From NCBI RefSeq assembly GCF_036492635.1, contig NZ_AP025305.1, forward strand, positions 3,596,001 through 3,660,000: DNA of 64,000 bases, written 5' to 3'. Below, piece by piece: positions 1 to 9,015 of this stretch. The notes beneath the pieces are model-generated. The model saw only the letters and a list, made by a program, of their open reading frames with translations. It ran no database searches and was not told the origin of the DNA. The DNA is from Aureibacter tunicatorum. GTDB taxonomy: Bacteria; Bacteroidota; Bacteroidia; Cytophagales; Cyclobacteriaceae. Position 1 is the stretch's first letter; every line of letters starts with the position of its first letter. The translations under genes were made by a program, and so were the position numbers.

Positions 1-441
1 GAATTTGCAGATCAGTACACTGCTATTTCCCTGCCTATCGCTTTGATATTTTTTGGTTTGCTGCTATTCAATTTCGCAATCCGAAAAAACCTAAAATTCG
101 AATCTTATTTTAAAAGCCCTTTCAACATATTAACGCTCGCTTTTTACAAAAACTATCAAATAGACTTGCCTAAAGACTTGCTCTATATAAAAATGGATGA
201 AGTGTTGAGAACGAATGGTTTTGAATTGGTGGAGAAAGATGAACAAAAGCAAAAACTATTGGCCATCACAAAATTTAATTTTTTGTCATGGGGAGAAAAT
301 CTTTATGTCAAAATCAACGAGCAAAATGGCAATACTGAAATTGAGTTTTGTTCGGCGTCGGTATTTTCCATCACATGGGGAAGAAATAAAAGAAATTTCG
401 ACAAACTAGTAAAAGGATTGGATAACGCTTTAATCATATAA
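1..441 (+). CDS. Membrane-anchored protein, 5' end cut by the window
   Basis: The frame is open from the first base, so the start lies outside the window; a TTG at 43 is only an internal codon. About 146 residues are visible: one hydrophobic segment near the visible N-terminus (PIALIFFGLLLFNFAI), then a soluble domain of about 110 residues rich in Lys, Phe and Asn. I do not recognise the family. The stop is 2 bases before the ATG of the next gene, so the two are translationally coupled. Small membrane protein plus YozG-like regulator pairs are common in bacteria, usually with a DUF2975 partner; this fragment does not clearly look like DUF2975. Confidence 0.75.
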   Translation, partial: EFADQYTAISLPIALIFFGLLLFNFAIRKNLKFESYFKSPFNILTLAFYKNYQIDLPKDLLYIKMDEVLRTNGFELVEKDEQKQKLLAITKFNFLSWGENLYVKINEQNGNTEIEFCSASVFSITWGRNKRNFDKLVKGLDNALII

Positions 442-443
442 TC

Positions 444-647
444 ATGGCTATAATAGTAAATCTTGATGTAATGCTCGCTAAGAGAAAAATGAGGCTTAAA
501 GACTTATCTGAAAAAGTAGGCGTTTCCGTTGTCAATCTCTCGATACTCAAACAAGGAAAAGTAAAAGCTATTCGATTTTCGACCCTGGAAGCCATTTGCG
601 AGGTTCTCGATTGTCAACCCGGCGATCTGCTTGAATATAAGAAGTAA
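444..647 (+). CDS. XRE/Cro-type HTH regulator, YozG-like
   Basis: A 67-residue protein that is almost entirely one helix-turn-helix domain: MLAKRKMRLKDLSEKVGVS (first helices), a recognition helix around NLSILKQGK, and the closing FSTLEAICEVLDCQPGDLLEY typical of the short YozG-like subgroup. It should bind DNA as a dimer and has no sensor domain. It starts 2 bases after the upstream membrane protein, so it is probably co-expressed with it and may control the same operon. Family assignment is firm; target unknown. Confidence 0.93.
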   Translation: MAIIVNLDVMLAKRKMRLKDLSEKVGVSVVNLSILKQGKVKAIRFSTLEAICEVLDCQPGDLLEYKK

Positions 648-784
648 ATAGTTTTGCTTCTTATTTCATCTCATTTTTTGGAAATATACACATGACCAAC
701 CGTTATTTTCAATTATCAGTAAAAAACTCTAATAAAAACTCTCTCATACCCCTAATTCTCATAACCAATAAACGAAACAATAAA

Positions 785-2191
785 ATGAAAAAATCCATCT
801 TAACTCTTATTTTAACAGCTTTTGCTTATTTCTCATTTGCCCAAGACATTTCCGGCAGTTGGAATGGTTCTATCGAATATCTAGGAAGCAATCTTACAAT
901 TGTTTTCAATATTCAAAAAACCGATTCCGCTTATATATCAACCATGGATAGTCCGGATCAAGGCATATACGGAATCAAGGTCGATTCAACCTCTTTCGAA
1001 AATTCCATTTTGAAGATCAAAAGCATAGCCCTTGGCTTCAAATACAATGGCATGCTAACTAAGACGGGAACTATCGATGGAACATATTTAGAAATGAGTC
1101 AATCTTTCCCTTTAACTCTGACGAAAGGAAAAGCCAACAAAAAGGAAATCGTCAGATTTCAAGAACCTCAACAGCCTTATCCTTACTATACTGAAGAAGT
1201 TGAATTTGAAAATGCGAAGGATAATGTCACTCTGGCCGGAACGCTTACATTACCCCAAAAAACAGGCAAATACCCCATTGTTATTCTCATATCAGGAAGC
1301 GGTCCTCAAAACAGAGATGAGGAAATATTAGGCCATAAACCATTTCTGGTTCTTGCAGACCACCTGACACGGCAAGGCATTGGAGTCCTAAGGTATGATG
1401 ACAGAGGTGTTTATCAGTCTACTGGAGACTTTCCCTCCTCTACTTCTGCGGACTTTTCAACTGATGTCGAAAGCGCTGTCAAATATCTAAAAAAAAGAAA
1501 GGAAGTAAACAAAAAGCAAATTGGCTTGATAGGCCACAGCGAAGGCGGATTAATCGCCCCTATGGTAGCTGCAAGGTCTAAAGATATCAATTACATCGTT
1601 CTGATGGCAGGTCCGGGAATGCCTGGCGATGAATTAATGATTCATAGAGAAGAACTAATTCTTAAAAAAACAGGGCTGGATGAACATTCTATTTCAGAAT
1701 CTATCAAGCAAAGAAAGGAAATATACGATGCCATAATAAAAGCAAATGACCTGAAAAGCTTGGAAATAACACTAACTCGCATTTACAATAAGAGGTTTGA
1801 AATATCGCCTGAACCTTTACCGGAGGGAATGACAAAAGAAGACTATATTGCCTCAAAAGCAAAGATTTGGGCAAACCCATGGATGTCATACTTTATCAAA
1901 TACGATCCATCAGAGAACCTGAAAAAGGTAAAATGCCCAGTATTAGCCGTCAATGGCGAGAAGGATGTGCAAGTGCCTTCAGAAAAGAACCTGAAAGAAA
2001 TCAAAACGCATATTGAAAGCGGAGGGAATTACAAAGTCACAGTTGAGGAATTTCCAAATTTAAACCATCTATTTCAAAATTGCGAAACCGGATTTCCCGA
2101 TGAATACAGTCAAATAGAAGAAACCTTTTCACCGATTGCCTTAGATAAAATTTCTACTTGGATTTTATCGAAAATTAACCAAAATAAATAG
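785..2191 (+). CDS. Secreted alpha/beta hydrolase (esterase-like)
   Basis: An ATG at 692 is also in frame, but a classic signal peptide (MKKSILTLILTAFAYFSFAQ) begins at 785, so I use that start. Residues 20-115 form a beta-rich lipocalin-like domain often found in front of Bacteroidota hydrolases. Residues 135-468 are an alpha/beta hydrolase: oxyanion region SGSGPQNRDEE near 170, nucleophile elbow GHSEGG with Ser252, acid Asp394 in GEKDVQV and His428 in LNHLF. It resembles the COG1073 group of periplasmic esterases or acyl-peptidases; the substrate cannot be told. It stands alone, with no partner gene. Confidence 0.9.
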   Translation: MKKSILTLILTAFAYFSFAQDISGSWNGSIEYLGSNLTIVFNIQKTDSAYISTMDSPDQGIYGIKVDSTSFENSILKIKSIALGFKYNGMLTKTGTIDGTYLEMSQSFPLTLTKGKANKKEIVRFQEPQQPYPYYTEEVEFENAKDNVTLAGTLTLPQKTGKYPIVILISGSGPQNRDEEILGHKPFLVLADHLTRQGIGVLRYDDRGVYQSTGDFPSSTSADFSTDVESAVKYLKKRKEVNKKQIGLIGHSEGGLIAPMVAARSKDINYIVLMAGPGMPGDELMIHREELILKKTGLDEHSISESIKQRKEIYDAIIKANDLKSLEITLTRIYNKRFEISPEPLPEGMTKEDYIASKAKIWANPWMSYFIKYDPSENLKKVKCPVLAVNGEKDVQVPSEKNLKEIKTHIESGGNYKVTVEEFPNLNHLFQNCETGFPDEYSQIEETFSPIALDKISTWILSKINQNK

Positions 2192-2485
2192 AGCAACGAT
2201 TAAAATAATGATAGCTATACTATAATATGTTATTGGCAAGAATTTAAAAATAATGGTTCAAACAAATTCAAATTAAGACGAATCAGAAAAAATACATGTA
2301 AGAGCCTGCCCAGTATAATTTCTCATTTGAGATGCTAGAATAAAAAAACATATTAAACAATTACAGCACCTCTTTTAACCCTATATTTGTAAAGATCTCA
2401 TGTACTGGTTATTATATGCAAATAGAATTCATTTTCAAAACACCAAACAAGCTTAATAAAACTTCATTCATTACTTGACAGAAGC

Positions 2486-3004
2486 ATGAAATACTATTAC
2501 AAATTTATAGATGAAAATAAAACAGAATGTTTTTTAGAAATGGATAGCGAATTCTATTGCGAAAGAGCTATTTTCAAAACTCAAGATCTTTTGGTAAATA
2601 CTTATCTAACCATCGAAAAAAAATCCTGCTTTTTACCTGAAGGCTGTTTGAAAGAATGTTTAAAGTTCATGAATCCTAGTTCTATAGCGGAGTTTGATAC
2701 GCTTTGGAATGAATCCATGAAGGCATCTGAATCCGATTGGAATAAGCTGAAGAAGAAATATAAAATTGGCGATGTGGTTGATTCCAAGATCCTATGCTTT
2801 TACCCTCAAGGAGTTATTTCCAACTTTGGAGAAGGCTTTAACGCCTTGTCTGATTATGAGTCGTGCAAGGAAAAATTTGGAGATGAGCACATGTCCCTAG
2901 GTTACATCATGAAATTAATCATCGCTGAATTTGACGACACAAATAAAATCATCCATTTGAATACGAATGCAGAGCACACTCTACCCGACGATTTTAAAAA
3001 ATGA
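2486..3004 (+). CDS. Hypothetical protein with S1-like OB-fold C-terminus
   Basis: A 172-residue soluble protein without a signal peptide. The N-terminal half (YYYKFIDENKTECFLEMDSE) is a small unknown domain. From about residue 90, KYKIGDVVDSKILCFYPQG, then VISNFGEG, then AEFDDTNKIIHL, follow the spacing of an S1 RNA-binding domain (G-x-V, a P-x-G turn, a late D-x-x-x-x-I-x-L strand). RNA binding is an inference from that pattern. A TATATTTG box at 2382-2389 could be the -7 element, about 97 bases upstream. Confidence 0.75.
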   Translation: MKYYYKFIDENKTECFLEMDSEFYCERAIFKTQDLLVNTYLTIEKKSCFLPEGCLKECLKFMNPSSIAEFDTLWNESMKASESDWNKLKKKYKIGDVVDSKILCFYPQGVISNFGEGFNALSDYESCKEKFGDEHMSLGYIMKLIIAEFDDTNKIIHLNTNAEHTLPDDFKK

Positions 3005-3048
3005 TAAGCACATTGAATAAAGTACGCTCTGCATAATACCTTCAAAGG

Positions 3049-3585
3049 TTATTCTATTCTCACCAATTTAAAATTAATTTCCATTTTCACATCCTCCATA
3101 TCCATCTGGCTATTCGTATACATTTGTTCGGCTTGTATCTCCATATACTTGTCTGTAGACTCCAATACTTTAAAATCCACAGGAACGTTTTCTCTAAAGA
3201 TTGAATTAGACGCAAAATCCTTCATCATCTTGCCATCATTAAGTTTGGTCGGTGTAATTTTTATCACTCTTCTATCATCATAGTAATCCCATCTTCCGCT
3301 ATAGTTCAAGCCTTCAAAAGTATTGTTCCTTTTGAAATTAATCGTATTGGCGCTTATCTCTTTGTAAAGAGCATCAGTATCGGTCATCATCTCCAAAGGC
3401 ATCATCATGCCTGTGGTCGGTTCCACCTCCATACGAATAGCAGGCTCTTCAAATCTATAATTTCCAGCGATATTATTTTCAAGACTATTCCCCGGGCTTG
3501 AATTGTTATCATCTTTGCACGCTACGAATACTACAGAAGCCATAAAAGCAAAAAGAGCAACCTTAATGAGTTTAATATTTTTCAT
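3049..3585 (-). CDS. Lipoprotein with lipocalin-like domain
   Basis: The signal peptide MKNIKLIKVALFAFMASVVF is followed by the lipobox VAC|KDD, so the mature protein is a lipid-anchored 156-residue domain; the Asp-rich +2/+3 positions are typical of Bacteroidota lipoproteins. The body (GNYRFEEPAIRM, INFKRNNTFEG, GRWDYYDDRRVIKITPT) has the short beta strands of lipocalin-like lipoproteins of this phylum. The acidic and Met-rich stretch TGMMMPLEMM is unusual. Convergent with the preceding gene. Function unknown. Confidence 0.82.
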   Translation of the reverse strand: MKNIKLIKVALFAFMASVVFVACKDDNNSSPGNSLENNIAGNYRFEEPAIRMEVEPTTGMMMPLEMMTDTDALYKEISANTINFKRNNTFEGLNYSGRWDYYDDRRVIKITPTKLNDGKMMKDFASNSIFRENVPVDFKVLESTDKYMEIQAEQMYTNSQMDMEDVKMEINFKLVRIE

Positions 3586-3840
3586 AATTCAAATATCTGT
3601 TTGCCTGAAAAACATGCGAACAAATTACTTTGTTGTTTCTGATTAAATTTTGCCTCAAAAAAAACTTTTTTCTCACCTCATAATTAAGCATAACCTTATA
3701 GGCAAGCGAATTAAAAAACTGCTCAAATAAGAATTCATATACGTAATTAAAACACCTCTTTCGTATATTTCTTTAAATTTCAATTTTTTAGAATTAACAT
3801 ATCATTATTCATCGACCTATATTCACTAAATAAAAAATAT

Positions 3841-4500
3841 ATGAGCTTAAATAAAAATCTCTGGGAAGAGCTTAAACAGAAATCGAGCAATGGAGACCCT
3901 GATGCTCAAAATGACTTGGCAATGTGGTATGAAGAAGGCTATAATAATAAAGAATTTATAATTGAGAAAAATCTGGTAAAAGCCGCCTATTGGTATTTGC
4001 AATCAGCCAAATCTGGTAATCCTGAGTCGCAAGATGCAATCAGCAGGCTACTTAGCCTTGGCCAAGGAGTCGTTTTGGATATAGCAAAAGCGAAAGAATG
4101 GGCTTTGAAATCTATTGAACAAGGAAATTCCACAGCTGCGTATAACCTTGGAACAATCTACCGAGATCAATCTAATTTTGAAAAAGCATTTGAATATTAC
4201 TCCCTTGCTTTAAAAATGGGTAATAAAAGCGCTTTGCTTCAAATAGGCTTGTGTTATTACTATGGTATTGGAACTGCATCAGACTACGCAAAGGCCAATA
4301 AGCTATTCGAACAATTAACAAACGAAGAGCAAATCGCTGAGCGCGAGATTGATGAAGCTAATTATTATATTGGATTAGCATATTTGAATGGAAATGGGCA
4401 AGACAAATCGATTCAAGCCGCAAGAAAACACTTTCTTTTGGCCAATAAAGACGAAGATCATGAGCAAGCTTCACTGATATTAAACCTGATAGGCAGATAG
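3841..4500 (+). CDS. Sel1-repeat protein (cytoplasmic)
   Basis: 219 residues with four to five Sel1-like repeats: NGDPDAQNDLAMWYEEG, KAAYWYLQSAKSGNPESQ, KAKEWALKSIEQGNSTAAYN, KAFEYYSLALKMGNKSALL and KANKLFEQL. Each is about 36 residues with the A-x-x-x-L-G-x-x-Y core. There is no signal peptide, so it probably acts in the cytoplasm as a protein-interaction scaffold. It is a monocistronic gene with 340 bases of promoter-side spacer. The family call is firm, the partner unknown. Confidence 0.88.
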   Translation: MSLNKNLWEELKQKSSNGDPDAQNDLAMWYEEGYNNKEFIIEKNLVKAAYWYLQSAKSGNPESQDAISRLLSLGQGVVLDIAKAKEWALKSIEQGNSTAAYNLGTIYRDQSNFEKAFEYYSLALKMGNKSALLQIGLCYYYGIGTASDYAKANKLFEQLTNEEQIAEREIDEANYYIGLAYLNGNGQDKSIQAARKHFLLANKDEDHEQASLILNLIGR

Positions 4501-5033
4501 CATTATATTAAGCAAGACCTTAAAATAAACTTTCTGTTGAAATAGATCTTTCAAACAAATTCGATACATAGGAAGTACGCAAGACAATAATTTGAACTTG
4601 AAAAAAAGACATCCCTAATACGATTTACATTCCATATAAAAAAGACGAAAGAGATCACTGCACACCCTGACATATCAAATACTTATGTGCCCTATTGCGA
4701 TAGCATCAATATTAATGCTTCAACAAAAGGAGCTCTAAAAATGGCAGTATCTAGATTTAAAACAATGGAATTAATTGGACTGTGATATCGAATGGCTGAA
4801 GTTTTACGAATAAGCGGCCTAAGGCTACCAATTTCACAAAGGGAAAAATACAGTTTATACTTGTTATAAATCATCTAAAAAATTTTGCATTATCACAACA
4901 AGAAGCTCAACAAATACTATTCTATCTCACACTAACCTAATTTAAACATATATTACATTAATACAATTAATACCTATGATTATGTATTTTAATTATGAAT
5001 ATTTGAAATAAAATAACTAAAACACATAATTTC
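4501..5033. other. 533-bp gap, no convincing gene
   Basis: AT-rich spacer between the Sel1 protein and a barrel protein. A 60-codon ORF on the minus strand (4692-4874) has no family features. The plus strand carries a short coding-like stretch around 4700-4790 (DSININASTKGALKMAV) that ends in TGA and may be gene debris, but it is too short to judge. The last 120 bases before 5034 are nearly pure A/T and probably hold the promoter. Confidence 0.4.
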
Positions 5034-5744
5034 ATGAAATCAAAATTTATAATTATCATTCTCCTTTCAATTATCTCTGTAAAATTGTCAGCGCAGAAAA
5101 AAGTTCATTTTGGACCTAAAATTGGCGTAAATTATTCCATAGCAAAAATTGACAGCGAGCTGATTGAATCAAAGTTTGAGCTAGGCACATCATTAGGGTT
5201 TTTCACTGAATTCAGACTGTCCAAAAAAATAAGATTACAACCAGAGTTAGTGTTAATGTATCAAAGATATCAACATTCAGCAGATATGTATAACTTTGTT
5301 TCATCATTAGAACCTTTCGGTAATGATGCGCAAATAGTAATAACATCAACAGATCAAAATAAAAAAACAAAATCTGATGGAATATACCTTCAAATGCCTA
5401 TAATTTTAAAATACTATATCAATGAGAATTTTAATTTACAAATAGGTCCAGAAATCGGATACATTTTATCAACTGGAAGCGAAGGAGTCAGCACTGTGGA
5501 TATGCATCAATCACTAGCATATTGGGGGAATATTGGAGTAGGGTATCAAGCTAATTCTGGCTTCTTTATTGATTTGAGGTACGCGCATGGATTGAATAAC
5601 ATTTCAAAAGATAAAGTTTTACAAAGCGATATCCACTATATAGATGAAAACGGTAATGAAACTATCATTAACAATGATCAAACAGTACCAACAATAGCAA
5701 AACACTTAAGAAGTTTTCAATTGTCTGTAGGTTGGGCGTTTTAA
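5034..5744 (+). CDS. Outer-membrane beta-barrel protein (PorT/OMP_b-brl_2 type)
   Basis: 236 residues with a signal peptide MKSKFIIIILLSIISVKLSA|QKK. The mature part starts with HFGPKIGVNYS, the opening strand typical of the small Bacteroidota barrels annotated as PorT-like or OMP_b-brl_2, and alternates amphipathic strands (FFTEFRLSKKIRLQPELVLM, LKYYINENFNLQIGPEIGYI) to a terminal Phe (FQLSVGWAF), the usual signal for barrel insertion. Likely an 8-stranded outer-membrane barrel of unknown role; followed by a hairpin terminator. Confidence 0.87.
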   Translation: MKSKFIIIILLSIISVKLSAQKKVHFGPKIGVNYSIAKIDSELIESKFELGTSLGFFTEFRLSKKIRLQPELVLMYQRYQHSADMYNFVSSLEPFGNDAQIVITSTDQNKKTKSDGIYLQMPIILKYYINENFNLQIGPEIGYILSTGSEGVSTVDMHQSLAYWGNIGVGYQANSGFFIDLRYAHGLNNISKDKVLQSDIHYIDENGNETIINNDQTVPTIAKHLRSFQLSVGWAF

Positions 5745-5758
5745 AAAATCGAAAAGGA

Positions 5759-5791
5759 GATAAAGGTAAGTAACTTGGACTTATCTTTATC
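5759..5791 (+). terminator. Hairpin terminator after the barrel gene
   Basis: Arms GATAAAGGTAAGT (5759-5771) and ACTTATCTTTATC (5779-5791) pair over 13 positions with one G-U and a 7-base loop, 15 bases past the stop of the barrel gene. There is no clear T run after it, which is common for terminators in this phylum. Confidence 0.55.
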
Positions 5792-5812
5792 GACCTCTCG
5801 CGGCATTTCTTT

Positions 5813-6037
5813 TCACCTAATCAAGTTTTCCAACAAAGTGATTTTCACTCCTATTTTATAAAACGTATAATTCCAATCCCTCGATTGCTTTGTTTGAGTC
5901 TAACACATTTCAAATGACGACACTCCCAAGCACCCATTCGACTCATCTTTAATTTCATCCATATTTATTGTAAAATCACCTATGAATAAATAAAAAAATA
6001 GAGTGGCAATTAATTCAGGATGTCTGTAGGAATTCAT
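5813..6037 (-). pseudogene. Short coding remnant with an in-frame TAG
   Basis: On the minus strand an ATG at 6037 opens a frame of 45 codons (MNSYRHPELIATLFFYLFIG, later MDEIKDESNGCLGVSSFEMC) that meets TAG at 5900-5902 and then continues in frame for 28 more coding-like codons (TQTKQSRDWNYTFYKIGVKI...) to TGA at 5813-5815. The residue mix looks like real protein on both sides of the stop. I read it as a small gene, or the end of a larger one, disabled by a nonsense mutation. No family recognised; chance is possible at this length. Confidence 0.35.
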
Positions 6038-6284
6038 TTTTTTAGGATGGACGAAGCGCTAAATTGAAAGATATTAGATTGGCCATTAAAAAAGGGGGGA
6101 AATTTATATCAACTCATTTATCTTTTTGAATAGACTCTCTCTTCTCGTTACACACTCATTAAAATAAATTTGAATATTCATTAAGCAATAGCCTTCATCA
6201 TTTAATAATCTAATAAATTGTCATTTACAGGATTATTCATCTAATTTATATAGACTTATTATTCACATTCAAATTTTTAATCCC

Positions 6285-6866
6285 ATGAGAAAAATACTTT
6301 TACTTACTGGAGACTTTGCTGAAGATTATGAGACAATGGTTCCTTTCCAAATGCTACTGATGCTCGGTATGGAAGTTCATGCAGTATGTCCTGATAAAAA
6401 AGCAGGCCAAACCGTTAAAACGGCGATTCATGATTTTGAAGGTGACCAAACTTACACTGAAAAGCCCGGCCATAACTTTGCGCTGAACTACGACTTTGAT
6501 CAAGTAGATGCAAAGGATTACGACGGAATTGTAATTGCCGGTGGACGCGCACCGGAGTATTTGAGACTTAACGCCAAAATCATCGACATCGTAAAGGCTT
6601 TTGAAGAAGAGAAAAAGCCAATAGCAGCCGTTTGCCATGGAATTCAGATTCTGACTGCCGCTTTCGTTGTTCAAGGGAAAAAATTGACATGTTATCCTGC
6701 GGTTGCTCCTGAAGTTACCTTGGCTGGCGGTGAATATATTGATGTGCCAGCTGACGATGTCGTTGTAGATCAAAACTTAGTAACTTCTCCCGCTTGGCCT
6801 GGCCACCCTAAATTCATCCGAGAATTTATTGAAATGTTAGGAATAACTGTAATCGAAAAAAACTAA
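6285..6866 (+). CDS. DJ-1/PfpI family protein
   Basis: 193 residues, full length for the family. Motifs: an early acidic residue in GDFAEDYE (Glu13), the [13 protein letters not shown] loop (81-93) and the nucleophile elbow [10 protein letters not shown] with Cys117-His118. The C-terminal [21 protein letters not shown] matches the subgroup annotated as DJ-1/PfpI or type 1 glutamine amidotransferase-like. Members act as glyoxalases, deglycases or stress chaperones in the cytoplasm; the exact reaction cannot be read from sequence. A monocistronic gene closed by a strong hairpin at 6914-6948. Confidence 0.93.
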   Translation: MRKILLLTGDFAEDYETMVPFQMLLMLGMEVHAVCPDKKAGQTVKTAIHDFEGDQTYTEKPGHNFALNYDFDQVDAKDYDGIVIAGGRAPEYLRLNAKIIDIVKAFEEEKKPIAAVCHGIQILTAAFVVQGKKLTCYPAVAPEVTLAGGEYIDVPADDVVVDQNLVTSPAWPGHPKFIREFIEMLGITVIEKN

Positions 6867-7467
6867 ACCCTGCATACGATTTCCCAAAACACACCAATAT
6901 TTATTCTCTTTGGAAATGCCTTAATAACTTATCCTTTAAGGCATTTTTAAATTTATCTTTTCTAAATGCCTTTGCGTCTCATGCTATCCGACTTCTGAAG
7001 GAATAGTAAATTCTTTGCCTGCATGGAAAACAACTTACTAAGTTTCTCTACTGAATTCCTGTCCTTGTTATCCATAAAATAGCATCCGCGAGAGAATGTA
7101 TTTTACTTCTAATTAAAAGTCATCACATTTGGACTACATTCCTAAATATACACACATTATTCTATTTCAAGCTCGTTCGAATCACTGCTCTGAATGCTGA
7201 AAACTCAAAATCTATGATCTTAACTTTTCATTCAATTTTGATTAGTAAAGATTCTATTTTTTCATTAAAAATACGAGGTTATTTTGGTCTATAGAAAAGT
7301 TGTACAACAAGGCGAAAATACACAGATTGATTAAAATTATAAAGTTTATATCAAATATATATTTACCTAAAAAAATTCACATTAAAAAATATACGAACAT
7401 TAAATAGTTAAATATTTAATTATTTAGTTTAATTTTACAAACAATAAATCATTTAAACTAAATTAAT
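6867..7467. other. 601-bp gap: one terminator, one doubtful micro-ORF
   Basis: Besides the terminator at 6914-6948 I see only a 37-codon minus-strand ORF at 6962-7075 (MDNKDRNSVEKLSKLFSMQA, ending MRRKGI). It could be a small protein or debris, with nothing to decide. The last 200 bases before 7468 are very AT-rich, with runs such as ATTTAATTATTTAG, and should contain the promoter of the next gene. Confidence 0.35.
6914..6948 (+). terminator. Hairpin terminator after DJ-1 gene
   Basis: Arms AAATGCCTTAA (6914-6924) and TTAAGGCATTT (6936-6946) pair perfectly over 11 bp with an 11-base loop, followed by TT. It lies about 50 bases past the stop of the DJ-1/PfpI gene. Confidence 0.75.
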
Positions 7468-8598
7468 ATGTTCAAACAAAACCTCTTACTAATCCTATGC
7501 ATTATACTACTTCAAAATGTATATGGGCAGGAACAACAAAATATCATGTTCATGGATGTAAGAAATGCCAATGGCACAAAAATGAATGAAGACCAAATTA
7601 ACTTCATAAACAAAATTACGCGAGTAGCGGCAAACGAATACAAACAAAACATTCCCGACTGCGCTGTACTATTTGTCGGCGATGAAGAACGCAACCAACT
7701 GGCTCAATCTTCTGGTTTTTTCTCTGTGAATTGGAGCACATTCAACCAATTCAGCTGCAATCGAGCATTGCCTGATATGAAAGTAAATGCTTATATACTT
7801 CCTACATATGATATAAAAGCCGAATTATTGCATTTCACATTATACAATTTCAACAATCAAAAATTGTATAAATCAAATATTCCTCTCACAAAAAAAGATC
7901 TGAAAAAACAATCAAAAAACATCAGTGACGACAATCCTTTCGAGGGTATGGACACATTCATTCAAGATAATATTTGTCCGGAAGAAGAAGTAACTTTGAA
8001 TTTAGATAATTCTATTAACCTGCTTTCAACAAGTAATTATGAATCTTTGCAAGAACAGATCAAAGCTGACTTAATCAAGTACTTAAAAACAGCATATTAC
8101 AGTGCCAATCCTGTGGTAAAAGCCAGCTTTGATGTAGGCCGCGATGACCCAGGTATGATTGTAACTTCATTATTTCAAAATGCCTATATGATCTACCCCA
8201 ACGCAAGCATTGACGAAAGAATTGCTTTTGCAAATGACATGGCTTTTATATTGAAGATATATACTCTCTTCTCCATACACTCTGGAGAACTAGAAACAGC
8301 AAAAAAAGCCAATGACCGACTTTACAGTGTCAAACGAGGAGCTAAAAGCTATGAAAATACTTATCAAGCCCTCAAAATCATATTAACTTGCTTGAATTCT
8401 TCTGACTTAAGCTCCCAAGAACTTTATCAATTAGGAATCGATGCGCGAAAGAATGCGATGGAGCAATCCGGAGAAATCACCAGTTTTGATAAAGAGTATT
8501 TCTCTTTACATAAATTAGTGATCAATAACTCAAAAGATGGCCGCCAATACGACAAAAAACTATTCGACTTATCTCAAAGCTTTTCAGTTCCTATGTAA
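7468..8598 (+). CDS. Secreted protein of unknown function
   Basis: 376 residues. Signal peptide MFKQNLLLILCIILLQNVYG|Q; the mature protein has no membrane segment and no lipobox. The first 170 residues are mixed alpha/beta (NKITRVAANEYKQNIP, ALPDMKVNAYILPTYD), and the last 170 are mainly helical (ASIDERIAFANDMAFILKIY, LETAKKANDRLYSVKRGAKS), possibly a small helical-repeat domain. I do not recognise the family. It is monocistronic, with a hairpin downstream at 8619-8664. Confidence 0.8.
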   Translation: MFKQNLLLILCIILLQNVYGQEQQNIMFMDVRNANGTKMNEDQINFINKITRVAANEYKQNIPDCAVLFVGDEERNQLAQSSGFFSVNWSTFNQFSCNRALPDMKVNAYILPTYDIKAELLHFTLYNFNNQKLYKSNIPLTKKDLKKQSKNISDDNPFEGMDTFIQDNICPEEEVTLNLDNSINLLSTSNYESLQEQIKADLIKYLKTAYYSANPVVKASFDVGRDDPGMIVTSLFQNAYMIYPNASIDERIAFANDMAFILKIYTLFSIHSGELETAKKANDRLYSVKRGAKSYENTYQALKIILTCLNSSDLSSQELYQLGIDARKNAMEQSGEITSFDKEYFSLHKLVINNSKDGRQYDKKLFDLSQSFSVPM

Positions 8599-9015
8599 TA
8601 TCTTTTGACTATGATTATTTTTATGCTGCTGCTTACTATGAGAATCGTATTCGGCAGCATAAAATATCCTTCAAATTAGCTTTTTCAATATCGTCTGACT
8701 TTAAATTTTCAATTTATCATTAAGTATTTTAGCGTTTTTTGAACCTACTCACAACTCATCCATCTTACACAACGTTACGAATCCAAGCTTTACAATCGTT
8801 TGCATGCCTCAGAACAATGGACTGATTAGCCTGCGAAACGGCTTGAACCGGAGTCTTAAAGTTCTTCATCAGCCCCATATTTAATATCACTAAAATTGAA
8901 TTTGATCAATATTAAATCTGATAAATTCAATTATCCAATTAACAAAACATTAACAACTACTTATGCATCATTTCTATACATTTGAAATATTACCATTTTC
9001 AATATTACAAATGTC
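8599..9015. other. 417-bp gap with a GC-richer 38-codon patch
   Basis: After the hairpin, the stretch 8765-8878 stands out as less AT-rich than its surroundings. On the minus strand it reads as a 37-residue ORF (MGLMKNFKTPVQAVSQANQS..., ending AWIRNVV). It could be debris of a horizontally acquired gene or a micro-protein; no family recognised. The 120 bases before 9016 are AT-rich promoter-like sequence. Confidence 0.3.
8619..8664. terminator. Long-loop hairpin, possible two-way terminator
   Basis: TTTTATGCTGC (8619-8629) pairs perfectly with GCAGCATAAAA (8654-8664) around a 24-base loop. The flanking T and A runs make it usable in both directions. It sits 20 bases past the preceding stop. 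Confidence 0.5.

Noticed and set aside
692-784. N-terminal extension of the hydrolase from ATG 692
   Set aside because: The extension is polar leader translation, and a textbook signal peptide starts at 785.
6354-6773. 139-codon minus-strand ORF opposite the DJ-1/PfpI gene
   Set aside because: Shadow of a well-defined gene; no independent start context or motif.
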